Shown here: positions 26,101 through 36,522 of the stretch, piece by piece
Position numbering within the stretch: the stretch's first letter is position 1
Layout of the letters: every line of letters begins with the position of its first letter
NCBI RefSeq assembly: GCF_018320785.1
Contig: NC_054885.1
Location: forward strand, 12,212,421 to 12,276,420
Length of the DNA: 64,000 bases
Source of the DNA: Cheilinus undulatus
Taxonomy: Eukaryota; Chordata; Actinopteri; Labriformes; Labridae
Reading direction: 5' to 3'
The notes under the pieces: generated by a model
Database searches by the model: none
What the model was told of the DNA's origin: nothing
The model's input: the letters and a program-made list of their open reading frames with translations, nothing else
Program-made: the position numbers and the translations under genes

Positions 26101-29100
26101 GGTCAGCACTCCATTTTTGATTAATCTGACCACAGAACAGTTTTCCATGTTGCCTCAGTCCATTTTAAATGAGCTTTAGCTCAGAGAAGACATCAGCGTT
26201 TCTGGATCGTGTTCACATATGGCTTCTTCTTTGCATGATACAGCTGTAACTTGCATTTGTGGATGGTATGGCAAACTGTGTTGATAGATAGTGATTTCTG
26301 GAAGTGTTCCTGAGCCCATGCAGTGATTTCCAGTACAGAATCATGCCTGTTTTTATTGCTGTGCTACCTGAGGGCCCGAAAAATCCCAAGCATAAAATAT
26401 TGACCTTTGGCCTTCTCCTGAAGGAGAATGTCTGCCCATCAGTTCATGACCTCAAATCCAAACAAACTCGGGTTATGCCGCAGGACAGTGATCTAAAATG
26501 CATGTCATTAAACAGGCTGTTCATACTCCAAAACACTCCATTGTGGCTGAATTAAAACAGTTCTGCAAAGATGAGTGGGCCAAAATTCCTTCACAGCTCT
26601 GTTAAAGACTCACTGTTGATTATTACAAATGCTTGCTCTCAGGTGTTTCCCTTAATAAAAGAAATCCCTTTATAAAGGTTGATTATAATAATCATACATT
26701 TTAACTTCTGTTTCCTGACAGCCACCTGGTCCCCACACACTCTGATCTATTGTTCCATTGGTGTGCTTGTGGCCATTGTCTTCCTAACACTCTACTGCAC
26801 CATCCCAGCTTGTCGGAGGTACTTTAACAGTTAGAAACTTGAACTGAATTTCCATGGGAAATCTATTCTCTCTGAGCCATAAAAGCCATTTCATTTTAAT
26901 AACGTGTCTTCACAATCTGTATTTCTGCAAACAATAGGAAGGTCCTTCTTTGGGTGGATTCAGTTCCATCTCCAGGAAAAAGTAAAATCCTGTCAGAATT
27001 CAAGGTGAGAATTGTTAACTTTATTTCCTATTACTGTATCAAGGGATTGTGCATATTGGTGTATTCCTATTTAATTGTGACAGTTATGTTTTTTTTTTCA
27101 TTCAGTCTGCTACACACTGGACCTTTGTGCCGAGTGAAAACACATCCTTTTTCAAAGTGCAACACTCGGACAGCATGTCAACCTGGTAACACATCTCTGT
27201 CTCTGATAGTTTACTGACGATCTCCTGATGTTCATCAATAACTCTCTGGTCTGTCACCCTCAGCAGCTCCTCTCTTCCTTCACTGGAGCTCACCAAGGAC
27301 ACTGAAGGAACGTTTTTAGAGCAGGATGACGGTAGCGGGACCTGTGATAGTCCGGCTCTTACAGCTGAGACAGTGCAAGGCTCCGGCTTGTCTTCGATGA
27401 GCTTCAGCGGGCCGTACATCTTCTGTCAGGTCAGTTACAGGCACATTTAGTTTCATCTGTCTGATATCCAGGTGGAAAAAACAAAGTATGTCATTTAATT
27501 CAAGTGAGAGTCCATATGTGATCAGTTGGACCTGATTAGCAGATTGACTGAGTACATTTCCTAAGTTTCTCAAAAGGTCAAAGCAAATTCCCCCAAACAG
27601 CCAAAGAATTTTCATAATATTGCATACACATTTCCCAAATTTCCATGAAAATGCCTAAAAAGCTCTAAATAAAAATTCCCCGAAATACCTTAAAGACTTT
27701 CAAAAATTAGCAAGAAAATGCCAAGAACAAAATCTAAAGTCAGGGTCGTAACACAAATATCCTCTAAAAGTTCTTAAAATGTCTTGAAAAACAACAGAAA
27801 ATCTCCCCGAGCATCCAAACAGATTCCCTAAAATAAAAATCATGTAGATTTCTGTGAATATTGTCGAAATTTTAAAGGATAACTCCCCCCAAATTCACAG
27901 TTACACTTACAAAATTTTACAAAAATGTTTCCCAGATTTCCATAGAATTTCTTAAAGTTTCAGAGCAAATCCCCCAAACTTCAAAAGAATTTTCCCCAAA
28001 AAATTACAAATACATTCCCCAAATATCCATGAAAATGCCTTAAAATGTCTAAAAGAAAATCAAAAATATCCAGACAAATTAAGAAACTTTCCATTAAAAA
28101 TGCAAAAACAAAATCTAAAGTGATTTTACCCAAAGATGTCTTATTAAATTCCCAATAATGAACAGAAACATTCCCAAAAACTCAATGAAAACAATGGAAA
28201 ATATCCAAACAAATCCCTTAAAATCAAAATCATGGAAATGTCCATTAAAATTATTGACGTGCTAAAGGATAGCTCCCCCAAATTCCCAAATGAATTCCCC
28301 AAAACTTAAAAATAAACATTCTGACACTCAAAATTTCAAAGAAAATTCCCCCAAACATCATGAGAATAGTTGCAAAAAAAATCCCCCCAAAATTTCCATG
28401 AAAATTGCAATAACAGAATCAAACAAAATCTTCCCCTAGAATTTCTTATCAGATTCCCAAAAATATACAAATACGTTCCCAAAAATGCCATGAAAACAAT
28501 GGAAATTGCCCCAAACATGAACAAATTACAACAAACTTAAATCATGGAAATTTTCATGAAAATCCATGACATTTCAAGGCAAAGCTTCACCCAAATTCCC
28601 AAAAATGTTCAAATATATTTCCCAAATTTCTATGAAAATTTCTCAGGACAAATTCCCCAAAACAACTAAACAAATTTCCCCAGAAATACAAACACAATTC
28701 CCCAATTTCTATGAAAATCCTTGAAAAATGTCCAAGCAAATTCCCCAAAACATTCCAACAAATCTCCAAAGTTCCCATGAAAATGAACAAAAAAAAAAAT
28801 TAAATAAAATTGAAACCTTATTTAACCCAAAGTTTTAATGAAACTCTCCTAAATATGCAAACATATCTCCAAAGTTTTCTTTTAAATCCTTGTAAATTTC
28901 CAAGCAGATTACCTTTACATACCTCGTTCCCTGTACGGTATAACTCGTGTTCAAACATTTACCTTCTAACTGCTCACTTAAGTCCTTTTCAGTCCATAAC
29001 AAGTTCCTTTTTCTGTGGTCAGGTTCATGATGTAATCTTCAATGTAACTATAAATGTAACTGTATCCAAACAGGAAGTCCATTACCCAGTGGAAAAAGAC

Positions 29101-29737
29101 AGTAGAAAAATCCCAAATTGCATAAACCAGTTCTAAATGCAAAATAGTGGAATTTTAAAATGTGCTAAAATGGATGCAATCAATCTCCATTAACTACAGA
29201 AATTCTGAGATTGATTGTGTTTAAAAATTTAATCTTTTCACAGCCCTAATAGATATAAAATGCATTTGCATGTGTGCATGTGCATGTGTTTAGCCATCTA
29301 AATGACTCTCATTGCTTCTGTGACAGAATTCAGACTCAAACGGGAACCCAGAGGATTTTAAGAGTGAAGAGAAAGAAGACACTGAGGAAACCCCTTCAGA
29401 TGACTCTGTATCTCCACCTCCTCAGACTTTCACTCTGTTTGGGGATGGTTATGTAGATCTGCCCGGCCGAAGCATCTCCCACTCCTCACAGAATCTTCCA
29501 TCTCACAGCGATGCAGCCACAAGCTCACAGAGACTTGACAGCAATGCTCAGGACCCAGAGTGTCCCGATACGTCACCGTGGCTAAAGCAGACGAACATCC
29601 AGGTGGGCCACAGTGAGCCCTCCAGCCACCTCCAAGCTCCGGCCTACACCTCAGTGACTTTCACTTCCTGGCCTCAGGAGGTCGTCTTACAAGCCTCTGG
29701 GTACTGCCACATCCCCACGGCTCACGTGAGCAGCTGA
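17017..29737 (+). CDS. csf2rb: Cytokine receptor common subunit beta (14 coding exons)
   Basis: Shared signalling chain of the IL-3/IL-5/GM-CSF receptor family; a type I membrane protein that binds JAK2. Fourteen exons join with matching phases into 2124 nt (707 aa). Seen: signal peptide 1-20; two cytokine-receptor modules across exons 2-9, with WSDWS at 219-223 but a degenerate IPSEWT at 420-425; membrane helix about 441-462; Box 1 W472...VPSP479; tail tyrosines Y567 (SGPYIF), Y613 (GYVDLP), Y678 (AYTSV) and Y697 (GYCHIP). Y567, Y613 and Y697 resemble the human NGPYL, GYVELP and DYCFLP sites. Four fibronectin domains separate it from IL2RB and other single-module chains. The tail (about 240 aa) is shorter than in human. 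An in-frame ATG six codons upstream (16999) is an alternative start; I chose 17017 because the hydrophobic core follows directly. Confidence 0.93.
17487..17604 (+). CDS. csf2rb: csf2rb exon 2: domain 1, first half
   Basis: 118 nt after acceptor ccttgcacag, donor gtaaga, phase 1 to 2. It encodes SLHCHNDYKTHVHCRWRE, the C-x(n)-C-x-W signature of the first cytokine-receptor domain. Confidence 0.9.
17640..19860 (+). repeat. Tandem array of a unit of about 326 bp in csf2rb intron 2
   Basis: The landmark cttcctgtcaaa recurs at 18668, 18997, 19320 and 19647 (spacings 329, 323, 327), with gatcaaaatctgtgcttgat and gtgtcacttcctggaaatttt at fixed offsets. A further diverged unit starts near 17890 and is interrupted by about 600 bases (18035-18650). 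The leader gggctgcaagcagtgctgaa is a common fish repeat start. An (ag)n run sits at 18361-18396. Confidence 0.8.
19978..20153 (+). CDS. csf2rb: csf2rb exon 3: domain 1, second half
   Basis: 176 nt after acceptor tttccctgcag, donor gtgagt, phase 2 to 1. It encodes the ERCEP...VQCRYK segment with the second cysteine pair of domain 1 and ends LLDLSQH. Confidence 0.9.
20231..20385 (+). CDS. csf2rb: csf2rb exon 4: domain 2, first half
   Basis: 155 nt after acceptor ctttacag, donor gttagt, phase 1 to 0. It begins LRTRTPVNVS and carries LSWSSP and the ITYQLGYR strand typical of a fibronectin III ligand-binding domain. Confidence 0.9.
20690..22540 (+). mobile_element. LINE reverse-transcriptase remnant split by a hAT
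   Basis: Left part reads KAFEQALDSVSRDALWRI, LGLSRIPHSLIQLMSDLC and TESAVKCVGSISDFFP, a reverse-transcriptase palm region; right part (after 22281) reads VVVQFTCLGRVIH and LLVLPVLLNSCYAGTL, a later block of the same protein. Frameshifts and stops make it a dead copy in csf2rb intron 4. Confidence 0.75.
21275..22280 (+). mobile_element. hAT-type nonautonomous element 1, with minisatellite core
   Basis: Terminal inverted repeats cagtgatactcaacg and (complement of the right end) caggggttctcaacc bound A-rich minisatellite array 3 (about 21560-22170). It interrupts the LINE. Flanking 8-mers (tgagagag, gttgagag) are only loosely alike. Same family as 33867-35097. Confidence 0.75.
22698..23307. mobile_element. 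hAT-type nonautonomous element 3 (610 bp)
   Basis: Ends cagggataatcaact and (complement) cagaggtcatcaact, flanked by 8-bp duplications ctctatat / ctctttat with one mismatch. It splits copy B. No coding capacity. Confidence 0.75.
23580..23850 (+). repeat. Short tandem repeat (tagctgaaaatagcataaaa)n
   Basis: Imperfect units of about 10-20 bases based on gctgaaaatagcat and aaaatagc; csf2rb intron 4. Confidence 0.75.
23968..24070 (+). repeat. Fragment of a common fish SINE-like repeat
   Basis: ggacggatccagaaatttt...gaggtctgcgctgtctgagtgcttttctagt recurs at 60670-60768. Boundaries approximate. Confidence 0.65.
24239..24383 (+). CDS. csf2rb: csf2rb exon 5: domain 2 with WSDWS box
   Basis: 145 nt after acceptor ctctctgcag, phase 0 to 1. 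It encodes YEARVRARA followed by GQWSDWSP, an intact WSXWS box. It is separated from exon 4 by a 3.85-kb intron full of nested transposons. Confidence 0.93.
24638..24650. repeat. Short (ct)n run before csf2rb exon 6
   Basis: ctctctctctctc about 14 bases upstream of the exon 6 acceptor; it also serves as pyrimidine tract. Confidence 0.6.
24664..24796 (+). CDS. csf2rb: csf2rb exon 6: domain 3, first half
   Basis: 133 nt after acceptor ggttgtag, donor gtaagt, phase 1 to 2. It encodes SLHCVLNGEEEVMCSWEV, the C-x(n)-C-x-W signature that opens the second cytokine-receptor module. Confidence 0.9.
24881..25035 (+). CDS. csf2rb: csf2rb exon 7: domain 3, second half
   Basis: 155 nt after acceptor ctgtgtccag, donor gtgagt, phase 2 to 1. 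It contains EGCCVNRT and KFSCWLTV and ends KANKH. Confidence 0.9.
25314..25447 (+). CDS. csf2rb: csf2rb exon 8: domain 4, first half
   Basis: 134 nt after acceptor gctctgcag, donor gtgagg, phase 1 to 0. It encodes IRPKPPQQVVV and the LNYQVCYYRLEE strand of the membrane-proximal fibronectin domain. Confidence 0.9.
25535..25718 (+). CDS. csf2rb: csf2rb exon 9: domain 4, second half
   Basis: 184 nt after acceptor ctttctcag, donor gtaaag, phase 0 to 1. It encodes LYKVRVRSLV and GIPSEWTNP where a WSXWS box is expected; first Trp and last Ser are replaced. A transposon copy begins within 10 nt of its end. Confidence 0.9.
25728..26660 (-). mobile_element. Tc1/mariner-type element, copy C, plus a second Tc1 fragment
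   Basis: Starts with terminus ccccgattccaaaaaagttg only about 10 bases after exon 9. Blocks 26100-26350 are the reverse complement of blocks in copy D (29940-30230). A different, plus-oriented Tc1 fragment follows (about 26400-26660; AKMSGPKFLHS then a broken frame). Confidence 0.65.
26722..26818 (+). CDS. csf2rb: csf2rb exon 10: transmembrane helix
   Basis: 97 nt after acceptor tttcctgacag, donor gtactt, phase 1 to 2. It encodes a hydrophobic stretch (IYCSIGVLVAIVFLTLYC) followed by CRR, a stop-transfer signal. Confidence 0.9.
26938..27004 (+). CDS. csf2rb: csf2rb exon 11: Box 1
   Basis: 67 nt after acceptor acaatag, donor gtgaga, phase 2 to 0. It encodes KVLLWVDSVPSPGKSKI, the proline-rich Box 1 motif that docks JAK kinase, equivalent to WEEKIPNPSKS in human. 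Confidence 0.92.
27106..27185 (+). CDS. csf2rb: csf2rb exon 12: cytoplasmic, Box 2 region
   Basis: 80 nt after acceptor ttcattcag, donor gtaaca, phase 0 to 2. It encodes SATHWTFVPSENTSFFKV, in the position of Box 2. Confidence 0.82.
27264..27429 (+). CDS. csf2rb: csf2rb exon 13: cytoplasmic tail with Y567
   Basis: 166 nt after acceptor caccctcag, donor gtcagt, phase 2 to 0. Acidic, serine-rich; ends SMSFSGPYIFCQ, resembling the Shc-binding FNGPYL site of the human chain. A second acceptor 3 nt downstream (cagcag) would drop one residue. Confidence 0.86.
27600..28900 (+). repeat. Minisatellite in csf2rb intron 13 (aaattcccaaatttccatgaaaat type)
   Basis: About 1.3 kb of imperfect units mixing aaattccccaaa, ttccatgaaaa and caaacaaatt. 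The same repeat type returns at the right edge (63560-64000). Confidence 0.75.
29327..29737 (+). CDS. csf2rb: csf2rb exon 14: last coding exon, STAT/SH2-site tail
   Basis: 411 nt after acceptor ctgtgacag, phase 0, 136 residues then TGA at 29735. It carries GYVDLPG, PAYTSVTF and SGYCHIP, in the order of the distal human tyrosines GYVELP and DYCFLP. Confidence 0.92.
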   Translation, partial: NSDSNGNPEDFKSEEKEDTEETPSDDSVSPPPQTFTLFGDGYVDLPGRSISHSSQNLPSHSDAATSSQRLDSNAQDPECPDTSPWLKQTNIQVGHSEPSSHLQAPAYTSVTFTSWPQEVVLQASGYCHIPTAHVSS

Positions 29738-29879
29738 GTAGCATGGGGTCCAGTGGAAGAGTCCAAGAAACTGTTTACTGACTCCTTTTCCTTCCACTTT
29801 TACTTCACTTTGATGAAAAACATAAGCATCAAGCTCTGACTTACTTCGAACTACCCAATTCTGCCAGCACATATGTACA

Positions 29880-30600
29880 TCCTGAATTCCAAAAAAAGTT
29901 GGGGCGCTGTGTAAAATGTAAAATGCAATTATTTTCAAATATTGCTTGTGATCTTCGGGCTGAGACAGCACTGCATTAAAAACAGGCATGATTGTGTATT
30001 GGAATCACTACATGGACTCAGGAACACTTCCAGAAATCACTGTCTGTCAATGCAGTTCACCATGTCATCCATAAATGTAAGTTACAGCTGTATCAGGCAA
30101 AGAAGAAGCTATATGTGGATACCATCCAGAAACACTGCCGTCTTCTCTGAGCCAAAACTCATTTAAAATGGACTGAGGCAACATGGAAAACTGTTCTGTG
30201 GTCAGATGAATCAAAATTTGATTTTGAAAACCACAGAAAACATGCCTTTATCAGGACACAGCTTAAAACCCTGCACGCTGATGGTATGGGGTTGCATAAG
30301 TGCTTATGGCATGGGCAGCTTACACATCTGGAAAGACATTATCAATGCTGAAAAGTATACAGAGGTCTGAGAACAACATATGCTACAATCTAGACACCGT
30401 CTCTTTCAGGGAAAGCCTTGCACATTTCAGCAACACAATGCAGAACCACATACAAAAGAGCCCAGGTGCTTAACCGGTCTGCCTGCAGTCCAGACCTTTC
30501 ACCAACGGAAAACATTCGCCACTTCATAAACAAAAATCCTGCAAAGATGATGCAGGACTGCTGACCATCTAGAATCCTACTATGGTATGCTTTGGTCAGA
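29880..30600 (+). mobile_element. Tc1/mariner-type element, copy D
   Basis: Begins with terminus ttccaaaaaaagttggggcg, 140 bases after the csf2rb stop. Contains ggaaaactgttctgtggtca, SAYGMGSLHIWK-like text and a degraded DDE region. Frames broken. Confidence 0.65.
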
Positions 30601-30604
30601 AGGG

Positions 30605-31830
30605 GCATAAGAAATGGTAAGAATTAGCAGAAAGTTGCAAAAATGAGCTATAAGTGGCAAAACTAGGTTAAAGGGCAACAAGAAATGGCATGAATAGGCA
30701 AAAGTGTCAAAATAGATTATAAGGGGCAAAAACGTGTTTAAAAAGAGAGCCATAAATGGATTAGAAATGGCAAATATGGAGGAAGAGTTGCAAAAAATGG
30801 GTTAAAGATGTTAAAATGGAGAAAGCAGCACTAATGGGTAAATAGTGGCAAAAAAAAAATTGGGAAAAAATTATGGAAAAGAAGCAAAAATTGGTTAGAA
30901 GGGGCTTAAAGAAATTGCAAAAATGGGTTAAAAGGTGCAGTAAAGGGTTTAGAGTGTCAACAATTGAAAAAAAAAAGGGCAATAAGTGGCAAAAATGGAA
31001 TTAGGGGAACGCTGGTTAAAAGTGGCAACAAGAAATGGCATAAATGGACAGCATTGGCAAAGCGGGTTACAAGGGGTCCCAAAAATTTGATAAACATGGA
31101 TTAAAGATGGACAAAGAGTTGTAAAAACAGGTTAAAGTGGTGAAAAAATGGTGAAGATGGGTCTGATGGGTTCAAAGTGACAAAAAAGTGGCATTAATAG
31201 TGGTTGAATAGTAAATATTGGTTAGAAATTCCCACTGTGTTAAAAGTGGTAACAAGAAGTGACATAAATAGGCAAAAGTTGCATAAATAGGCAGCAGTGG
31301 TAAAAATGGTTACATAATGGGGCAAAAATGTGGCAAAATGGCACAAAATATAGATTAGAATATGCAAAAATGGAGAAATAGTTGCAAACATGGGTTAAAG
31401 GTGTTTGATAAATGTAAAAGGCAGCACTTCTAGGTTAAAAGAGGCAATAGTGGAGAAAAAGGGGCATAAATGGGTAAAAGTGACAAAGACATTGCAAAAA
31501 TGGGTAAAAGGCTGCAAAAATGGGCAGCAAATATCAAAACTGGGTTAAAAGTAGTGACAAGAAGTGGCAAAACTTGGCAGGAAAAAGTGTTGAAACATGT
31601 TATAAATAGATGATTTCAATATCAGAACCCAATAACAGTTTGACATACTTTCCAGATCTGAAATGAAAAAAAAAACTTAGCCAGGATGCTAGCACCAATG
31701 CTACAAATCTAACACACATACTTTGATATCATCAATAAATCACAGCTGGTTAGGGCCCACCATGTGGGTTTTGTAGGGGGCCCGGCCAGTTCTGTGGGCA
31801 GACCTCTGTCTCTTTGTGCTGTCAGGTTTC
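30605..31830 (+). repeat. A-rich minisatellite array 4 with conserved tail
   Basis: Same unit as array 1 (ggcaaaaatgggttaaaag) followed by the same kind of tail (ttagccaggatgctagcacc; about 31680-31830). It abuts copy D. Confidence 0.75.
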
Positions 31831-31839
31831 TCAGGTCCA

Positions 31840-32715
31840 AACAGCACCTTTTTTTATTCAATAAGACTGTTTGGTTGAATATTTTTTAAATTTTGGGCAG
31901 GTTTTTATTTTACCAAGAAGGCAGGGGTGGTTCCTCAGGTTGGATCAGTTGAGAATTTCTATTTTAGAGAAGTTGAACAGCTTCCATTATGCTGGACACT
32001 TAAATACTTCCTGTTTCTCTAAGTTTGGAATCTTCCTAACCAGAAAAGACTTCTCAAACACACCCCTGAAGAATGTAATGGCCCTGTTGTTTTGTTCTCA
32101 GAAGAAGCTATAACTGTTGTTTTGTTTTAAGCCAGATTTCTTTTCTGTGTGTATAAAATACAATCTTGCTGTGCTTGATTGTGTATGTTTCTATGCTTGG
32201 ACAAGTTAGATGCCTTACCAGTAGAGGGTAGTGTTGAGATAAGTCTGGCAGTGTAACACTGTGTTACTGCCTTGTGTGTCTTCTCTTGTAAATAACATGT
32301 TTCTCAGACTATTGAATCACATATTCTTTATAACTGTTTAATATTTGTTTAACATTCTCTCTCACAGCTGAGGTAAGAAGCAGAATAATATAAACCATAT
32401 TTCATTCAACGTGTGTGTTACTTGGCTAACTGCCGTGTTCACAGCGGTCATGTATGCACATTTGCACACAGGTGTGTGAGTTAGGACCTTGTTGTCAATG
32501 TTGTAGCCCTGATACTGCTGAATGTATAAATATACAACCTACGCGTTACATTCCTGATGCTTTTATGATGTGTGGCGCTGCATAGAGGTTTCACATGAGG
32601 ACTGAGGCTGATGGAGATATTTAATATGAAAATTACACAACATATGCTCAAATGAAAGTGTGGGATTTAAGACAAATGTAAAATACCGAGGTCAGCAACT
32701 GAAATGCCTTTTAAG
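31840..32715. other. No gene seen
   Basis: A less A-rich, repeat-poor stretch. One ORF (31871-32113) has no recognisable domain. Confidence 0.4.
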
Positions 32716-32721
32716 CCATTT

Positions 32722-33560
32722 ATAGTGCATTCAGAAAGTATTCAGACCTCCTTTAATTTTTCGTTTTTCTTATGTTTCAGCCTGATACTATATTTGTTTT
32801 ACTTTTATCTCTTTAATCTACACTCAGTGCATCATAATGACACACAAAACAGGATTTGTAAAGGCACACACCTCTCTATAAATTGCCTCACAGCTGACAA
32901 GCATACCAGAGCAAAAACCAAGCCATGAGGTTGAAGGAACTGTCTGCAGAGCTCAGAGACAGGACTGTTGCAAGGCACAGATCTGTAGAAGGCTACAAAA
33001 AAAAAAGTTCTGCTGCACTGAAGGTTCCCAAGAGCGCAGTGGCCTCCATAATTTTCGAATTGAAGAACTCTTCCAAGAGCTGGTTGCCCAGCCCAGTTGA
33101 GCAATTGGAGGAAAAGGGCCTTAGTAAGAGAGGTGCTTAAGAGCCTGATGGTCACTCTGACTGAGCTCCAGAGATCCTGTATGGAGATGGGACAAAGATC
33201 CAGAAGAACAACCATCACTGCAGCCCTTCACTGATCTGGGCTTTGTGGCAGAGTGCCCAGACAAAAGCCTCTCATCAGTGCAAAACACATGAAAGCATGC
33301 TTGGCTTTCACATGGAGTTTTTCTGCAAACTTCAAGCAGGCTTTCATGTGTTTACTCTGGGGGCCAGCTCTCATAAGAGTCCTGGTTTTGCCAAACTTCT
33401 TCCATTTGAGAATTACAGAGGCAAATGTGCCCCTGGGCACCTTCAGTACAACAAGAAGATTATCTGAATACTCTCTGAAAGTGTAAAAGGAGGCAAAAAT
33501 TAGCCAGGTGGTACCACCAACACTACTGATCCAACATTCATACAAGACTTTGATTTTATT
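32722..33560 (+). mobile_element. Tc1-like transposon remnant (mosaic)
   Basis: Starts tgcattcagaaagtattcag, a Tc1-type terminus. The frame at 32925-33140 reads MRLKELSAELRDRTVARH, AALKVPKSAVASII: the N-terminal helix-turn-helix of Tc1 transposase. After 33228 the minus strand carries a rearranged fragment (KVPRGTFASVILKWKKFGKT). Not functional. Confidence 0.78.
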
Positions 33561-33866
33561 AAATCCCATCTAGGGAGGGCCCATTCACTACAGTCAAGCA
33601 TTCAGTAGAGTCAAGCTCAACACGTTGATACCAGTTTGTGCAGTAGTAGGTATAATGTTAATTCATACTCTTTAGATGTGGGTATAGTCTTCAGGTATTC
33701 TCTATGATAGGTATTCTCTGTATCCGTTCAACGACATCTGTTTCATCCAGGCCTTAACCTGGAGCTATACTCAGAGACTAATGGCAGTTTTAGGGCCCTT
33801 GGGACATCCACAGTATGACTGGGGGCTTGTAGGTACCTTACTACCTTCCTGAACAGTACCCAAGAC

Positions 33867-35097
33867 CAGTGCTTCCCCCAGATAAAGGTCCCAGGGACCA
33901 GGGACCCGCACTGCACCTGGAGGTGGTTGAACACAGCCATGCACATTCAAGAATAGTGCAGACAAGGCTGTCCATAAGGAGGGACAAAGAGGGAGGTCTC
34001 TGGGACCCAGCCAAACTGGTGGCCCATGGAGGTTAGCAAAACCATGGTCCATTATAAAGTTAAGTTGTGAAAACCAAATTTTATATTTGACCTGAATAAT
34101 AACCACTCTTATCAAAAAAACAAATGCATTTATTCAAAGGTGTTTAAATGGATCTAACAGGTAAATCCAAGCAAGAAACTGGAGCACCCAAATTACTTAA
34201 TGCAGTTTAATCTGGTGCAGAGGACTGACGTTTCGACATGCACTGTGTCTTCATTAGAGTCAAAAGAACTCTGATGAAGACGCAGTGTGCATCCCAACAC
34301 CAGTCCTCTGCTCCAAATGGTACAAAGTGATTCGAGTGCTCCAGTTTCTTCCTTGGATTTACCTGTTAGATCCATTGAAACACCTTTGTATGTTGCTGGT
34401 CCTCTCTGAGAGTTATCACCCCCACCCATGGAGGGGCTAAAGCGCAAGAGACTCTCTCTTCATCTTTATTTATTCATTTGTGTAGTAAATAGCCTTCTTG
34501 AAATGACAATAACCTTTGATAAAAACATAATTAAAATGGGTTAAAAATTGCTAAAATTGGTTAATAATGGCAAAAAAATGGTGGAAAAGGAGGTGAAATT
34601 GGGTTTTTAACAAATACATTCGGATTAAAGTGGCAAAAATGGGCACAAAAAGTGGCAAGAGGGGATTAAAAGTGGCTGAAATGGCTTTTAAGTGCAAAAA
34701 ATTGTGACATTTGGAGGAATGGGATGAAAATTTGATATAAACTGGCAAAAATGGGTTAAATGTGGTTAAAATGGGCAAAAAAGGTATGTAAAAACTGACT
34801 GATAGAGGCAACAATGGGTAAATAGAAGGGACAATAGGCAGAAAGTGGCAAGAATTGGCTTAGAAGTGGCAAAAACAGGCAGAAAAAAGTGATGGAAAGG
34901 GTTTAAAATGGACAAAATGGGTTTTAAGTGGCAAAAAATGCTCTAAAATTGGAAAAAAAGGGGTTGACATTTGGTTACACTGGTGTAAAGTGGCAACAGT
35001 GTAATTTAGAAAATATAATTTATATATATATATTTTTAAAGCATCTGGTGACCCCCTTTCATTGTCTCAGTCCTGACCCCAAGGTTGCGAACCATTG
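33867..35097 (+). mobile_element. hAT-type nonautonomous element 2, with minisatellite core
   Basis: Left 170 bases match element 1 (ctggaggtggttgaacacagc); right end gaccccaaggttgcgaacc. Flanked by 8-bp duplications cccaagac / ccctagac (one mismatch). The core holds A-rich array 5 (about 34530-35000) and a foldback insertion. Confidence 0.8.
34128..34402. repeat. Foldback (palindromic) insertion in hAT element 2
   Basis: Arms of about 125 bases: ggatctaacaggtaaatcca near 34150 and its reverse complement near 34360, with gcagaggactgacgtttcg versus the complement of caacaccagtcctctgc. The centre is about 34262. Confidence 0.75.
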
Positions 35098-35104
35098 CCC
35101 TAGA

Positions 35105-36515
35105 CAGTGCTTACTCGCCACCTTTACACCCTTCTCCGCCCTAAAGGTGTGGATTTTGCTATTATTTCAGCAGATTATTTCTCCATGCCCCTTGTAATAT
35201 GCAAAGACATCCAGAGCATGACCAGGGTGGAGTCCACCCTCCTTCCTGCCCAGTGGATCCCTCAGGCAGCTTACTCACCAAACTTACTTCAGCCTCAATT
35301 TTTGGTCCAAACATGCCTAAAAGTTCTGCTCAGTACCGTAGCTCATGGTGAGTCTATCTTTGGTAATAACGAAAAGGCTGATCATCAGATCCACTCTGGA
35401 GAAAACTGATGAGTTTTACTTACAGAATCACACCTTAGAGCAATGTAAACAGCGATGCAGTTGCTGAGCAGGGGTTGAATGCTTATGTTAAAACCTTGAT
35501 CACAACAGGATTTAAACAGCAGCGGAGATGAGTGTGACTTCAGAAAAAATTGGCCACCATGTGAGTATGGTAACTTGTGAAAAGAAGGCAAATATAACTG
35601 TCTGAACATCTTCATATGGATTCTGTCTCTAACACTCTTGCACGCATACACAGCAGAGTGTTATCTAACATATTTCACTGTTTATCTAAACATCTGTTTA
35701 CCTGGCAGGGTTCTACTGAGTGTTATGGTCTGTCAGGGTCTGGAGTGAGTGCAGGTCTTCGTGGTTTCATGCATGTAGCAGTGTCTGCTATAAAATACAC
35801 ATTCATACAACCTATAAATATCGAATGAGAGAAGCATCTGCGAGTCTTTTTTGTCCCCGCAGCAAGAACACAATGCAGGAATTCCAGGCATGCTGATATC
35901 AACTTCCTGTGTTTCCAGTCCATCACTAGGTACAACTTCCTGTCTGGTAGATTTGAGGAGCGGTCTGATGGTCAAAGTGTGTCATGATGTCTGCAAAGAC
36001 GCAATTGGGCGCTTCCATAGTGGCAGAAATGACGATGGGTTATTTGGTGTGTCTTAGCATTAGATGTATTTTTTCCAGTCAATGTCAGTGAAGAGGAGGG
36101 TGGTTTGAGTGAAGAAGTAAAAATGACTTTAGAGATAAGAGAAAGGGTGAGCATGTGTTGATGAAATTTGTTGGAGGTGCTGTGAGGACCCTTGATGACT
36201 TTTGTGGTCGTCTGTGTACAGCATGTCCCTGTCCTTTGTCGTACATAAAAACAGGAAAATAAAAGTGCTGGAAGGTGTAGGGAGTGCGTGGCGCCACACG
36301 GATGCTTGTGTAACCTCCTGTTCAAAGGCCTCCTGTTTCCTCACTACTGTGCATCAGGGAATCCAGGCCAAACCAAAACACAAACAGTTATGAAGCTTTA
36401 CGTCTTCAGAGGGAGTCTGGACAATAACGGGACTTTTGTGTCACGGCTGCATGATGTCTTTTATTCCCCTGTTTTTTTTTTGTTTGTTTTTTTTTTACAA
36501 TATCATCTTTTCAAT
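35105..36515. other. No gene seen
   Basis: Overlapping ORFs on both strands at 35107-36393 are short and have no recognisable domain or consistent splice partners. Confidence 0.4.
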
Positions 36516-36522
36516 ACTACAA

